A DNA stretch of 64,000 bases from Cryoendolithus antarcticus (GCA_002077065.1 NAJO01000016.1:434001-498000), one strand, 5' to 3'. Counted from the stretch's first letter, positions 10,897-22,090 are shown. Program-made: numbers and translations. The notes: generated by a model from the sequence alone, not told the origin.

Positions 10897-12735
10897 TCAG
10901 GCCGGTATTGCATTGACAATGGCTTGATTCGAAAGACTCGTCCCCACAAACACGACCAGAACGGCCGCGTACGCCGCCGTGGTTCCCAAGATCTCATGGC
11001 CGCCCAGCTCCGTGAATCTCGCGACGCCACCCGCGAACAGCAGCAGTGCCACGCAGGTCGTGACCAAGCTCGCTAGTTTACCCGGAACGTTCGCCATGAT
11101 CAGCATGGGCACAACGAGCAGCAAACCTCCGAGCCCAGCCATGGCGAAACGCGTGAGTCGGTTCTTCTCGTATGCGGCGCGGTTGGCTTCGTTGCGACCC
11201 ATGTCTCGAAGCTGAGGGTTGTCGATGTCTTTAGGCAGTGGCAGTGGGCCGACGGGCAGGACATGATTTGGTATGAGCTTTGTAGTCTCTAGGATGTTCC
11301 GCTCGAGTGCACGAGACGATTTCATCAGGAATGGATCTTCCTCGTAGCCTCGCTGAGCGCAGGTCCGCATGTAATCGAGGTTGCGAACCGCGTCGCCTGT
11401 TTGATTCAGTCAGGGACAGCCAATTGGCGTGGCCTCGTATCACTTACAGTAACGGTTCATGAGATCCGTCAAAGGAGGGAACCCTTGTAGCTCCATGTAA
11501 AAAGTCGACGTGCGGAACATGAGGCCAACGTAGCACGCGATGTCGTACTGGAGCTGATGGAGAGCCATGTGCTGCAACGCCGCTACGTTCAATACCGAGG
11601 TCTTGGGCTGACTGCTATCATGACTCCTAGTCAAGGTGTAGAACAGATCCGACTTCCCAGCATCGAACAGCTGAGCTCGTAGCTGTCTACACCGCGCCTC
11701 GATATCAGCAGGCTCATCGACGATCTTGTCACTCGCCGGTAGATCCGATGGCAAAGGTGGTGTGGGCTGCTTATTTTCGCGACGCTGATGCGGACCTGCA
11801 GATGCGCTAGGCAGGTATGGCCGCGTGCGCGGTCCGTAGTTTGGATTGTTCTGTAAGATGCTGTCGATTGTGCTATACTCGATTGGGATGTTGGCGCTGC
11901 CCGGCAAGAGCAAATCGGCTCGCAGGTTCGAATCTTGCCTTGCAATGGAACCCTGCATTATGGGTTCTTGTTTGGCTGCAGGTGATTGAGACGATACTCG
12001 CAATTCTGGGATGAAGGCTGCAGCTTCCGCCTTCGCTCGGACACCGCTTTCTTTGGACAGGTTGAACTTGACATGAAGTAACGTGCAGTCGTGGTCATTA
12101 CACCCATCCTTTTCAAAGGCGGGGCAGATACGGGGAGAGGTAGTGGTCAGGTCATGAGAGAAATCACAAGCATCGCCTTTCTGGCAATTTCCATGGAGAT
12201 ACGCCATGCACGGTCTCTCGCTAGGCGGTGGCGTGCGTATGCCGTCAAGCGGCTTGCTGCGCAAAGTCTCCACGAGTCCAGGGATGCTAGAACTACCCGC
12301 AGCAGCTGGTGGCTCAACATCTTCCTTGGTACTCTTCCAGGGCGCATCGATAGGCGGCAGAGGCTCAACGTAGTTCTCAGGAAAGATGCCAGTCCTTCCA
12401 TACAGATCGCCAGAGTAGACGCGACCGCGTTTCCATTGAGCGTAGGGCGCTGAGCCAATCACTTCGAGTACATTACCCTTCTTAAAGCTAAGTTCACCGT
12501 CTTGTCTAGCCTTGTAGTCCCATAGAGCGCGCACGAAGGCACCCAGGACCGCTGGCACGTCTGGACCATCAGAATGTTCATCTTCAATCCGAGATTCTTG
12601 TTGTGGTGTGGACCTGCGTCGAATTGTGCCAGCGTGATCCTGCTCCAGAGCTTGAGTAGCATTCGACAGAGGTCGCGCTTCCGGTGCCTGCAGATTGGCC
12701 ATGATCGTCGAATATCGATTTTGTGAAGTGGACAT
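10897..12735 (-). CDS. SH3 + two CCCH zinc fingers + C-terminal multi-pass membrane domain
   Basis: Two exons: 12735..11448 and 11396..10897, with a 51-nt intron (GTAAGT..AACAG) inside a Cys codon; 595 aa from ATG 12735. Order of parts: an SH3 domain at about residues 68-126 (ALWDYKARQDGELSFKKG, GIFPENYVEPLP); two CCCH fingers, C176-x7-C184-x5-C190-x3-H194 and C204-x7-C212-x4-C217-x3-H221; a Pro/Ser-rich linker; then a helical region. The C-terminus holds three hydrophobic helices (GLGGLLLVVPMLIM, LVTTCVALLLFAGGVA, TTAAYAAVLVVFVG) behind NEANRAAYEKNRLTRFAMAG, like fungal DUF6594 proteins. The junction keeps frame across coding sequence and an ordinary intron, so the fusion looks genuine. Role unknown; an RNA- or protein-binding head tethered to a membrane is inference. 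Confidence 0.8.
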
Positions 12736-13283
12736 GCGACAGAAGAGATGGTCTTCCTCACATATACCTTCCGTCACGCCTGGTGGTACCACACCGCGCT
12801 GGTGTCTGGTCTAGTATGCATGTTCAGCCCACGGACGCCACGCTCGCTTGTGCTGCAGCTTGTCTGCCACATCAGCCCGCTGATGAGGCCGCTGACGCCG
12901 GTGGCCTGCCATGTTACAAGTCACACGATAATCTGGGATCTCGCAATACTGGGGATGCTCGGGATGATACCGATTGAAGAAAGCAAGACACAAAATCCAT
13001 GGGCAAGTGCTAGCAGTGACAGAACCTGAACGAAGTTGGTCCACAACAAAGTCTTGGCACGTCAGCCTCCGTCCACTCCTCTTTCTATTTTGGGGACTGT
13101 TGTCGTTCATCGCACACATATCGGGTACATGATGATTACGGTATCGCGAATGTGCGAAGCTCAAGCTCGCGGACGGTAAAAACGTCGTCGCGGCATATGG
13201 AGCATCGACAACGCTGGAAAAGCAAAGTGCCAGCACCACAAGCACAAGGCTTGAGCCTGCTTTCTCGCAGTGCCACACGCGTC
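12736..13283. other. Intergenic
   Basis: Upstream of the SH3-CCCH gene and just past the 3' end of the coiled-coil gene. A long open minus-strand frame here lacks protein character. Confidence 0.4.
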
Positions 13284-14878
13284 TCATATCTCAAAGACCG
13301 GTCCACACTCCCTCCCTGCTCCCGCTCCTCCAGTCCTCAGCTCACTCAAATCCACTCTCCACCCCCTCCAGCCCTCCAAACCCCTCTTCACCTCCTTAAC
13401 CCTTTCAATCCTCCTCTTCGATTCTTCCTCCTGCGCTAGCCGAAAAGCCTCCTCATCGAACCCATCCTCACTCAGCAACCCAACAGACATATTCCTCTGC
13501 CGATTCTGCTGCGGACTCGCAACGCCTTTCGTCCGACCAGTGAAAGCCGAGATCCCGCTGCTAATCACGTCCTGGAAGCTGCTCGTCTGCCGTGCGAAGC
13601 TACCTCGGCCGTTATGGTTGTCTGGGCCATTGAGATCGACGTCTTCGTACTCGGGCGCGTCGGGGTCGTGCATGCCTGGCTGTAGCTCAGCGCGGCGATC
13701 TCGCCAGACGCCGCGTTTGAGGTCGAAGTTCTCGGCTTCGAGGGTGCGGATGCGGGTTTGCAGTTGGCCTTCCTCTGTCTCGTCGTCTTGAAGATCGAAG
13801 GACGAGGCATCCCGGACGTGTGATGGGCGGTGTTGGCGTTGAAGTTGGGAGCGGAGGTCTGTGAGCTCTTTGTCTTTGGTCTGGGAGGCTGTTGTTGCGT
13901 CGCGATGTAGTTTTGTCAGGGCTGTGATCTTCTGCTCTAGGCTCCTGGAGCGTTCGGCTGCCGACGTCACATTGCAAGTCGCTGTTCGCAAGTCGGACTC
14001 AAGTAGAGTGATGCGTTTTGACAGTGCCTTCGGGTCTGCGTTCGCGGCTGCGGTATCGTCTGAAGGGAAGGCTAGTGAGACTTTGAGCGCGTCCAGCTCC
14101 TGGCGTGCCGTGGCTGTATCAGACAGCGCGGCCTTCGTCTGAGCCTCAGCGTCGGCGATCGAAGCATCGCGTTCACCAATAGTCGTGTTCAGCGTGTTGA
14201 CCTCGTTCCGTATACTGCTAAGCTCAAGCTCCAGCCCATCAACAAGACTGGTCTTCCTCTCCAGCTCTTGCGCCAAATCGGGACTGATACCTGATTGTCT
14301 TCTTGTCACTCCCTTCACCGCGCCCTCTTTCTTTACCTGCTCCAGCTCCCTCTTCACCGCAGCCAGCTCCGATTTCAGCTCATCAGACTCCTTCGCCTTG
14401 CTCGTAAGCGTTGCGACATCCCCGCTCCTCTCTGCGAGACCATCGCGCTCCTCCTCTACTTTCGCCAGTCGCTTCGCAGTGCTCTGCGCCTCCTGCTTCA
14501 ATGCCACGTTCTCTGACTCCAGCTCCTCAATCCGCGTAGCCTGCTGTGAGCCCAATCGGAAAGACTCAGATCGCTGCTTCGACTGCTGGGGCAGTGATGT
14601 CGTCTCATCAGCCGCAACGTCGGCGTTCGTGATGTCCTTTGCTGCCTCAACAGCAGACTCCTCAGGCGCGTCTTCAACTACATCCTCAGTGACTTTCGCA
14701 TCCTTCTTACTCGCCGTTGTACTTGTCTTCTTGCCCTCTTTCGCCTTCTGTTTCTTGATTTGTTCGTACTGAGGTGTACCATTCAGCAACGGTCTCGCTG
14801 TACGCCATAGAGTATAGCACTTACACGCTTCTTAGCTGCAGCCACCTTCTCTGCTTTCTCTTTGTCTGCGTCCGCCAT
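13284..14878 (-). CDS. Long coiled-coil protein, unassigned
   Basis: Two exons: 14878..14825 (MADADKEKAEKVAAAKKR) and 14768..13284, with a 56-nt intron (GTAAGT..CCTCAG) at phase 0; 512 aa. After a Lys-rich start and an acidic Ala/Glu-rich stretch, residues about 90-360 are heptad-rich coiled coil with many Glu, Leu, Lys and Arg residues. A more conserved C-terminal block follows (LKRGVWRDRRAELQPG, SSFQDVISSGISAFTGR, VKRGLEGWRGWRVDL). Similar fungal proteins are often labelled M-protein-like repeat proteins. A golgin-like or vesicle-tethering role would be a guess. Frame intact; no transmembrane segment or signal peptide seen. Confidence 0.8.
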
Positions 14879-15245
14879 GATGTGGTCTAGACTGTAATCA
14901 CTCGTGTCTGGTTGATCATTACTGAGGTGAGGTGATGTGTAATTCGGTGTTGTTCACTCGACGCGCCGACTTCATTCAGTCGCGCCTCACCAACACAATA
15001 ATTCAGACGACGCGACGAGAAAAATAATCAAGGGGAACGATCAAGTGTATTTAGTAGAAGCATTGCATTACATTACACTAAACTATCTAGACATGTTTCC
15101 CAGCATTGCTCGTTCTCTTTCCATCGGACATTCCCTCCAACTCCGCGCTAATAATGAGTCCCTATTCCATGCCTTCCCATGGTCACCATCGTCCCCCGAA
15201 TCATGATTCATTGCAACTGTGAAGCGTTCATCGATCCCGACTGCT
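14879..15245. other. Intergenic
   Basis: Promoter side of the coiled-coil gene and 3' flank of the GPI protein. AT-richer than its neighbours; nothing else recognised. Confidence 0.4.
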
Positions 15246-16190
15246 CTAAGCCATCAAAGCCAAGACAGCACCAAGAGAGCCAAAGACCATGGCGTAGCTA
15301 ACAGCTTGAGTTCCAGCGCCACCAGTGTAAGGCTTAGGCGATGGCGTCGCGCTCGGGGTGCTGGCGGGGTTGCCACCAGCAGGTGCCGAGGAGTAGTGCA
15401 CTGGCACCTCAGTCGAGCTGCTCGAGGTGGACCAGGTGTTAGCCCAAGTCGTTGGGGTGGCCGGCGCAGCAGTCGAGGTGGACCAAGTGTTAGCCCAAGT
15501 CGTTGGGGTGACTGGGGATGCGGTCGAGCTCCAGGTTCCCTCCCAAGTCCAGGTCTTGCTGGCGGTGCTGCTGACCGTCACAGTGGTGTTGTAAGTGCAT
15601 GAGCTGGACCAGCCGGTACCTGAGGCGGAAGCACCAGTCGGCTTGTAGCTCGCGCTGGAGGTGGTGTTCGTGATCGGGTAGGTGGTGGGAATAGTTGGCT
15701 TGGCTGATGAGGATGTGGTGGGCGTGCTAGTGGTGCTGGGAGATGTCCAGATTGGTAGTGTCCAGGTGCTCGACGATGAGGAAGTGCTGGAGTATGTGAC
15801 TGGCGAGACTGGTGTCGATGAGCTGGACCATGACCACGTGCTGGAGTGTGTGATCGGCGACGCGGTAGTTGAGGTGGTCGAACACGAGGAGGTGCTCGAG
15901 TAGGTGACTGGTGTTACCGGCGTCGACGAGCTGGACAAAGAGCATGAAGTCACATTCTTCGACCAAGTCGAGGAGCTGGAGGAAGTGGTCGAGTAGGTGA
16001 TTGGTACTGTAGGCCCTGCAGTCGGGTAGACGGTGGTCGAATTGTAAGGCGTGGTGGTCGTCGAGGTGCTGACATCAGTGACCGTAACAATTGCCGGCCA
16101 GGCAACATTGGCATCGGCACCGTGTGCCCATTGAGGGCGAGCGTTGACAGCGGTCGCAGCTGTGGCGATGAGGATCGTGGAGGAACGCAT
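15246..16190 (-). CDS. Ser/Thr-rich GPI-anchored cell-wall protein
   Basis: Single exon, 314 aa from ATG 16190. I prefer this start over the upstream in-frame extension because it begins a clean signal peptide (MRSSTILIATAATAVNA, probable cleavage near ARPQW). The mature protein is dominated by Ser, Thr, Trp and Pro with many NxT/S sequons. It has two internal repeat types: PVTYSSTSS units in the N-terminal half, and PTTWANTWSTS units in the C-terminal half. The end has a small-residue region (GGAGTQAVSY) followed by a hydrophobic tail (AMVFGSLGAVLALMA), the pattern of a GPI signal. Probably heavily O-mannosylated and wall-bound. A stalk or adhesin-like role is inference. Confidence 0.85.
   Translation of the reverse strand: MRSSTILIATAATAVNARPQWAHGADANVAWPAIVTVTDVSTSTTTTPYNSTTVYPTAGPTVPITYSTTSSSSSTWSKNVTSCSLSSSSTPVTPVTYSSTSSCSTTSTTASPITHSSTWSWSSSSTPVSPVTYSSTSSSSSTWTLPIWTSPSTTSTPTTSSSAKPTIPTTYPITNTTSSASYKPTGASASGTGWSSSCTYNTTVTVSSTASKTWTWEGTWSSTASPVTPTTWANTWSTSTAAPATPTTWANTWSTSSSSTEVPVHYSSAPAGGNPASTPSATPSPKPYTGGAGTQAVSYAMVFGSLGAVLALMA
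15418..15520 (-). repeat. Tandem coding repeat, PTTWANTWSTS units
   Basis: Within the GPI protein gene a roughly 57-nt unit occurs twice, with nearly identical 'gaccaggtgttagcccaagt' type sequence at about 15431 and 15480. This suggests recent repeat expansion in the wall protein. Confidence 0.6.
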
Positions 16191-16872
16191 TTTCGGTGGC
16201 GTGATGAGTTGATTCGATTGGATCGAATTAGTGTATGAGTGTAAGAACGAGTCTGGTCTCAAGTTCGAGAGTGAATGAATGTGCAAGATCTGAGAGGATG
16301 ACTTTCTTGTGGAAGCGATTGGAGTGCTTGGTAGTGTAGTGAACTGTTGGTAGATGCTGAAAGGAAACCTATCTTTGTGAAACGAACCCACGTCTTATAC
16401 CTAGTACAAAGCCATTGTGTTGCTCGATGGCTGGTGTTCCCAGCGTGGGCGCACAAGAGAAGCCAGAGTTCGGGTTAGAGGAGGCTGGGACCGAGACAGC
16501 CCGCCTTTGCGATTGGCCTGCCAACCTGAGTTATCTCCACGCCTTGCAGGCAAGGCCAACAAGGATGGCTAGCATGGCGCAATATCGATGGTCGCGCAAG
16601 AACTCGGTCTTTGTGGATAAGGTGGATGGCAAGTCGCGTTGAACGGCATGGTCGGAAAGGCCAAGCTTTCTGGTATTGATGCGGCAGGATCGTCCCAGCA
16701 ACCCGCACTTGCCGTTGATCCGTGCACCACCGTTTCTCGGCCGAGGTTGACTTTCCGGCTCAGATTACCAGAGTTCAGGAAGAGAGTCAAGCGATTAAGG
16801 ACGAACAGTAGCTGAGTAACCTCGTAACCATCAACGTTGCCATCGTTACACTTCGATCCGGCGATCGCAACC
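16191..16872. other. Divergent promoter region
   Basis: Lies between the GPI protein (minus) and the FrnE-like gene (plus). No specific element assigned. The frame upstream of 16873 is open for 12 further codons but is most likely 5' UTR. Confidence 0.4.
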
Positions 16873-17547
16873 ATGGTTTACGAAAGCAAGATCGAGTTCA
16901 CCCTCGACACGATCTGCCCATGGACCTACCTAGCCATGAAGCGACTGAACCGCGCGCTCGCATCACTCTCAGCTGAATCGCCAGTACAGTTCACGCTCGT
17001 ATACAAGCCGTTTCAATTGTATCCAGCCGCTTCGAAAGAAGGAGAGGACAAGTACGCATGGTACAAGACCTCCAAGTACGGCGACAGTGCTCAGAAGATG
17101 GAGATGTATACCACGTTGATGACAGCGTATGGAGTGACCGAGGGCATCAAATTCAAGTTTGGCGGAACGATGGCGAATACGCTGCAGGCGCATCGATGCG
17201 TTCAGTGGGTGCAGGCGAGCAAGGGCCCAAAGGTCACCGCAACCTTCGTAGCCAGTCTGTATCGCCAGTACTTCGAGGAGGAGCGGCACCCATCGAGTAC
17301 AGTAACTTTGCTGGCGGCCTTCAAAGACGCAGGGATTGATGATGCAGAGGCGAAGCAAGTTGTTGAAGACGAGTACGAAGGGCTGTCGGAGGCGAAGGAG
17401 CTTCTGCAGGAACAGAAAGGCAACGGCATCGACAGCGTGCCGTATATCGTGTTCGAAGGCAGAAGGCGCGATGTGACGCTCGAGGGTTGTCGAGAGGTCA
17501 ACGAGTATGTGAAAGCCATTGAGACGATAGTCAAAGAATGCAGTTGA
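16873..17547 (+). CDS. DsbA-like thioredoxin-fold oxidoreductase, FrnE family
   Basis: Single exon, 224 aa. ATG 16873 is chosen because MVYESKIEFTLDTICPW is the normal start of the family. An in-frame ATG at 16837 would add 12 unlike residues. Visible family features: the N-terminal strand and DTICPWTYLAMKRL; FKFGGTMANTLQAHRCVQWV; the helical insertion around LYRQYFEEERHPSS; and the cis-Pro loop GIDSVPYIVFEG. The active-site region has a single Cys (CPWT), as is usual for eukaryotic FrnE-like proteins, so it is unlikely to be a classical dithiol oxidase. No targeting signal is visible. Probable small-molecule isomerase or oxidoreductase; substrate unknown. Confidence 0.88.
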   Translation: MVYESKIEFTLDTICPWTYLAMKRLNRALASLSAESPVQFTLVYKPFQLYPAASKEGEDKYAWYKTSKYGDSAQKMEMYTTLMTAYGVTEGIKFKFGGTMANTLQAHRCVQWVQASKGPKVTATFVASLYRQYFEEERHPSSTVTLLAAFKDAGIDDAEAKQVVEDEYEGLSEAKELLQEQKGNGIDSVPYIVFEGRRRDVTLEGCREVNEYVKAIETIVKECS

Positions 17548-17920
17548 ATTGCGCTCGCCCTCTTCTTCGTCCAATCAGCCCAGATGTCTCCAGTAGATCG
17601 AGCAGGCTCAGCACATGCGTAAGTGTCCCGAGGGCTGGTCCCGTTCAATGGACTATCAAGAAGTCTGACTTCGTATCTTCTTGCCTAATTCCAAAGCTCG
17701 CACGAGTTGTCCAGGGTCGTACCTGAGCTCGGCAGCACCCGCACTTTGCATTCAGCCTCGTGGACTTTATGTAAAGCTGTCCCCATGCATGTCAGAATCA
17801 CACGTGAGATTGGCATACTACTGGACCAAGTGGGCCTAGATAGCAATGCTCCCGCGATAGCGTTGACCCTCGCCGCCGATGTTGGACCTGGATTCCTTTC
17901 TCACGACATAGCGCAACACC
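17548..17920. other. Intergenic
   Basis: 3' flank of the FrnE-like gene and promoter of ERV41. No feature recognised. Confidence 0.4.
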
Positions 17921-19224
17921 ATGGCAGCGAACGGCATGAACGGCTTCTCCGATGCGAAACTCGAGAACGATGATTTCGCTCCCAGCGACCCATTGAAGAC
18001 GATCAGAGCATTTGACGCCTTTCCGAAGACCAAGCCGTCATATACAGAGCAAACCAACTCGGGCGGCGTGTGGACGATCATACTCGTGCTGGCATCGCTG
18101 TGGCTTGCGAATACGGAACTCTCGCGATGGTGGAAGGGCAATACGACGCACTCATTCAGTGTAGAGCAGGGTGTAGGTCATGACCTGCAGATCAACTTGG
18201 ATGTTGTGGTGCGGATGAAGTGCGAGGACCTACATGTCAATGTACAAGATGCCAGCGGAGATCGCATCTTGGCTGGGAGTACATTGCATAAGGATCCCAC
18301 TGCTTGGATCCAATGGGGAAACAACAGGCGAATGCATACGCTTGGTGCGACCAGAGAAGAGCGATTGGAGGTGAAGAGCGCTGGAGAGTACCGAGAAGAG
18401 GATGTGCATGACTATTTGGGCGCGGCGACAAAGTCGAAGAAGTGGCCTCGGACGCCGAAGTTGCCTCGCAATATTGACTCGGACAGCTGTAGGATATATG
18501 GGAGCATGGAAGGGAATAAAGTGCAGGGCGACTTTCACATCACGGCTAGAGGGCATGGGTATATGGAGCTGGGGCAGCATCTGGATCACAACAGTGAGTA
18601 CAGCTCATGGCCGCGACCCCATGCATATCACTGATCGTGTCTCTAGCATTTAACTTCTCGCACCACATCAATGAGCTCTCATTCGGACCCTTCTACCCTT
18701 CCTTAACTAACCCACTGGATAACACCATCGCAACCACCGACTCCCACTTCCAGAAGTTCCAATACTACCTCTCGATCGTGCCTACGGTCTACACAACAAA
18801 TCCGAAAGCTCTGAAGAAGTACACTGACAAGTATCACTCTTCGCCCTCTTCTGGCGAAGACGAGCTTCGTGCCCACCGCATGCGAGGAGCAAAGAACACG
18901 GTTTTCACGAATCAGTACGCAGTGACCGAGCAGTCGCATCCGGTCCCTGAAAATGCAGTGCCAGGCGTCTTCGTCAAATTCGACATCGAGCCCATACTCC
19001 TTACCATCGCAGAGGAGTGGAGTAGCCTACTGAGCCTGCTCGTGCGGGTCATCAATGTCATCTCCGGCGTGCTGGTGGCTGGCGGCTGGCTATATGCTAT
19101 GAGTGAGTGGGCGAAGGAGATGCGAAGTCGAGGGCAACGAGCACCAGGTGCGCAGTATGAGGGCATTCTGAGTCCGACAACGCCGAGCGTGAGTGACGAG
19201 AAGAGGAAGCAGCTTGGCTTTTGA
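17921..19224 (+). CDS. ERV41: ER-Golgi cargo receptor Erv41 (ERGIC2 type)
   Basis: With Erv46, cycles between ER and Golgi in COPII/COPI vesicles and retrieves ER residents. Exons 17921..18593 and 18647..19224, with a 53-nt intron (GTGAGT..CTCTAG) splitting a Thr codon; 416 aa. Seen: FDAFPKTKPSYTEQTNSGG, then a first transmembrane segment (VWTIILVLASLWLANTEL), a long luminal domain, the family hallmark FNFSHHINELSFGPFYPSL and LTNPLDNTIATT created exactly by the splice, and VPGVFVKFDIEPI. A second transmembrane segment (LLVRVINVISGVLVAGGWLYAM) precedes a short cytosolic tail. Luminal N-terminal and C-terminal halves are both present and the frame is intact. Confidence 0.95.
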
Positions 19225-19569
19225 GCAGCAGCTGGACCATTCGTGGCGTTCAGGGTAGGAATGGATGTCGATATACGTATGCATAGCCTTTGTCTACTTC
19301 ACAAGTCAGCCGGCCGATCGAGCCAGTGCAAGATCGGCCATATGTGCACCCTGTTCTCAACGCGCCCAGGGACGAGCGCAACTTACGAGATCAGATCTTC
19401 ACATCGTTCCTTCTTTCTTCAACACCCTGACGTGATCGGTCCGATATTGCAGCGCTCCTACCGTCTGGACTTCCTATTGGCTTCCCACTGATGCTTTCGA
19501 CTGTAACCACTACATCAGCTTCACAGCGCTCTCAAAAGAACTCTCCGCAGTACACGACCTCCGCTCAAC
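19225..19569. other. Intergenic
   Basis: Between ERV41 and the first LPPELR-family gene. Nothing recognised. Confidence 0.4.
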
Positions 19570-20646
19570 ATGTCAAACGCCACATCTGACTACCCCGAAG
19601 AGCTTGCGGCGTCAATACCATCAACCCCGTCAGACGACGCAATCTACGAGCACGAATCCAACACTTTCCCCAATGAGCTTGCCTCGCCGACTCCAACACG
19701 CACGCAAGCCATAATGGACTCTTCCGATTTCCCTAAGGTTCAGCCAAGCACGCCAGCTTACGACCAGGCCGCACACTCCACGGTATCTGCATTCCTCACC
19801 CTGCCGCCCGAGCTCCGCCTTCACATCTATGGCTACTGCCAGGAAGAACGCGTCTACTACATCGAGAACGAGGACGATGTGACCGTCACGCGCGTATTTG
19901 ACGCGCTCCGATCAGTGTGCAAGCTGATCAAACATGAGTTCGATCCTCTGTACGGGCGAGCGCGGGACGATGAAGTCCGTCATTTCTACTTGGAGCCCAA
20001 CAAGGGGGATGATTGGTGGCGCAGTTTCGTGACCATGAGGGAGATGCTGGAGCACCGCTGCCTTGCGCCGGAGTCTTACTACACAGGGTACAACAGTGAC
20101 GGCGAGAGCGTCGACCACGAGCGTGACCAGACGGATGATTCGCATGGCATTCCCCTGTGTCGGTACTGCACCCACCCCACCAGCATTGAAGTCACGGTCA
20201 ACCTGACGGTCACTCCTGATGGTGCAAGCGGTAGAGAGGAGGAACCATCATCTTGGTACTACCTCATAAACGAACATGCATCAAGCCACAAAGTCCAGTA
20301 CATTGTGGACTTCCAGGCCCAAGAACTGGACCTGCTCCACGGGTTGAAACCTTGCTTCGGTTGCACGGTAAAGGGGTACCTTGATAACGTTAAGGGCTAT
20401 GGCAGAGCCGACGACTCAGGAGGCAGTAAAACCACAGACGCAATGGCGTGGGCGATCGAATCTGCAGCTATCCAATTTCTGTTGGACCTTGGTGTCGATG
20501 ATGAGTGTCCAGACTGGGTCTGTCGGGTGCGTCATTGGTTGCTCCACACGAAAGTGAAGGAGACGGTTGACTGGGTGATTGGGTGCGACGCTTGTAAGGA
20601 GCATGAGCCGAAGAGTTGGTGCGCAAAGGAGTCACATTGGGAATGA
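19570..20646 (+). CDS. F-box-like (LPPELR) protein, intact member of a local array
   Basis: Single exon, 358 aa. After a Ser/Thr/Pro-rich N-terminus, residues about 75-92 (FLTLPPELRLHIYGYC) form the degenerate F-box-like motif common in large fungal protein families. Then comes the second conserved block (LRSVCKLIKHEFDPLY). The C-terminal half is Cys-, Trp- and acid-rich (CRYCTHPTSIEV, CFGCTVKGY, CDACKEHE), suggesting a metal-binding or disulfide-stabilised module. Members may recruit substrates to SCF ubiquitin ligases, but many family members have no shown function. Two fragments and one further full-length relative follow on the same strand at 21183-23609, pointing to tandem duplication. 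Confidence 0.75.
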   Translation: MSNATSDYPEELAASIPSTPSDDAIYEHESNTFPNELASPTPTRTQAIMDSSDFPKVQPSTPAYDQAAHSTVSAFLTLPPELRLHIYGYCQEERVYYIENEDDVTVTRVFDALRSVCKLIKHEFDPLYGRARDDEVRHFYLEPNKGDDWWRSFVTMREMLEHRCLAPESYYTGYNSDGESVDHERDQTDDSHGIPLCRYCTHPTSIEVTVNLTVTPDGASGREEEPSSWYYLINEHASSHKVQYIVDFQAQELDLLHGLKPCFGCTVKGYLDNVKGYGRADDSGGSKTTDAMAWAIESAAIQFLLDLGVDDECPDWVCRVRHWLLHTKVKETVDWVIGCDACKEHEPKSWCAKESHWE

Positions 20647-21182
20647 GCCCCCGATATCAGGGATCAAGGTCGAGCTGGCGCGGGGGCGAGTGAGAAGAAA
20701 GGCTGGCGGACTGACTTGGCTCGCGCTTATAGGTGCTGATGCGAGGATAGATGATAACTACACGAAGTGCAATCGCTGAACGTGGGGGTAAGGCACGTCC
20801 GAAGTCAAGCTGATTTGGACGTTACAAGAAGTGGACTCTGCTGTACATTGAAATGCCTCTGACACTCAAGCTTATTGAAACGCTACCAATCGCTACTCGC
20901 CTGTCACTTGCACCGTTCACAAGACTTTACCAATTCGTGCTCTGCCTGTCTCGGGGATTGCCTGGTCAAACACGCCTGCCAGCGTCATGCAGGTCAGGTC
21001 GCTCTTGCCCATCGATGCTCCCATTCACTGATCCGGACGCCGCGGTCCACACCTCCGAGAAAACAAATAAGAACCACACAGGTCTGTCTCTCGCGATCAC
21101 TCATCTGCACTGCATCCGCCTGCATCACATCCACACAAGATCGGGCTTATAAAGGCTCTATCACGTCAGCTGGGACAAAACG
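20647..21182. other. Intergenic between array members
   Basis: Contains no LPPELR motif. It may be the decayed 5' part of the fragment at 21183, but no alignable protein remains. Confidence 0.35.
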
Positions 21183-21704
21183 ATGATCACGCCAGTATTT
21201 GGAGCTTTACGTCAAGTCAGCAACCTCATCAAGCATGAGTTCGATCTACTGTACGAAGAAGCCAAGAGATCGAAGGTCAGGCGCATTGATGTGACTGTGG
21301 AGGGCCATTTCTTGTGGTTTATTTACACCCGTCTTGCGGATCTACTCCGTCATCGAAAGGTAGACGGGGTCATGCGGATTGACATCGATTCAAGTGCTGT
21401 CGGTAAACACGTAGACGACCTTTGGGCGAGAGACAGTGCCACGTTTCGTCCCCTCCATTGTAATGATACGGCGACCATGAACATCATCAGGAGAACTGAT
21501 AGCAATCGTTGGGGAAGAATACAAGAAGCTGATAGATTGGTTTGTTTGCACTGGGCGAGAATGAAGGGTGCCACATGGTTCGACACAAGGTGCAGTTCGC
21601 AGAGCATCCTCTTGACTGGTCTGACGCACAAGGGAATTCGGCTTGCGTTCGAAGGCTGCGTAGACCTGAAGGAGGTGATGTGGTGGCTCGAGCGACAGGA
21701 CTAA
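21183..21704 (+). pseudogene. LPPELR-family fragment lacking its F-box-like N-terminus
   Basis: An open frame of 173 aa begins directly at the second conserved block of the family (FGALRQVSNLIKHEFDLLYEEA), which corresponds to residues about 110-130 of the intact neighbour. The LPPELR segment that should precede it is absent from the upstream 500 nt. The rest (RLADLLRHRKV, LLTGLTHKGIRLAFEGC) is only loosely like the neighbour. Either a 5'-truncated pseudogene or a short divergent gene. I favour the first. Confidence 0.5.
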
Positions 21705-21826
21705 ATCTTGTGAGGCCAATGTCGGACACACATCTGCCTTAGCCATGGTAAAGCCCAGCGAAATGAATGTGACCTTTCGGGTAGTCTGATTCGCTGTTGT
21801 ATCCACTTTATTGCGAGTCTGATCCG

Positions 21827-22090
21827 ATGCAGAGAAATTGCACACCGCCCACTTTCTCCTTAGAGGAGAATACCGTAGCATCGCCGCAGCTCGGCGAAAT
21901 GGCCGTGACCGGTGTGCAGCAGTTCCGGTTCCTGGATCTCTTGCCGGAGCTGCGTCTAACGGTCTATGAACTGAATCTCAGCACTTTTGTATGCAGAGTC
22001 ATCTCCAATAGCGTTGATCTCACGTCAAGCTTCCTCGGTCTGGTGTGTAGGACCATTGCCGCGGAGTACCTCCCGCTGTATCAGATATGA
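21827..22090 (+). pseudogene. LPPELR-family fragment truncated by a stop
   Basis: An 87-aa frame from ATG 21827 contains the F-box-like motif (FRFLDLLPELRLTVYEL) and the start of the second block (LVCRTIAAEYLPLY). It ends at TGA 22088-22090, exactly where relatives continue with the rest of the protein. No continuation was found in other frames downstream. It looks like the complementary N-terminal remnant to the fragment at 21183. Confidence 0.5.

Noticed and set aside
11905..11935. B-box-like GGTTCGAATC suggesting a tRNA or SINE
   Set aside because: It lies inside the SH3-CCCH coding exon and has no A box or stem partners.
14185..14772. 195-aa Ser/Phe-rich plus-strand frame
   Set aside because: Antisense shadow of the Glu/Lys-rich coiled-coil gene.
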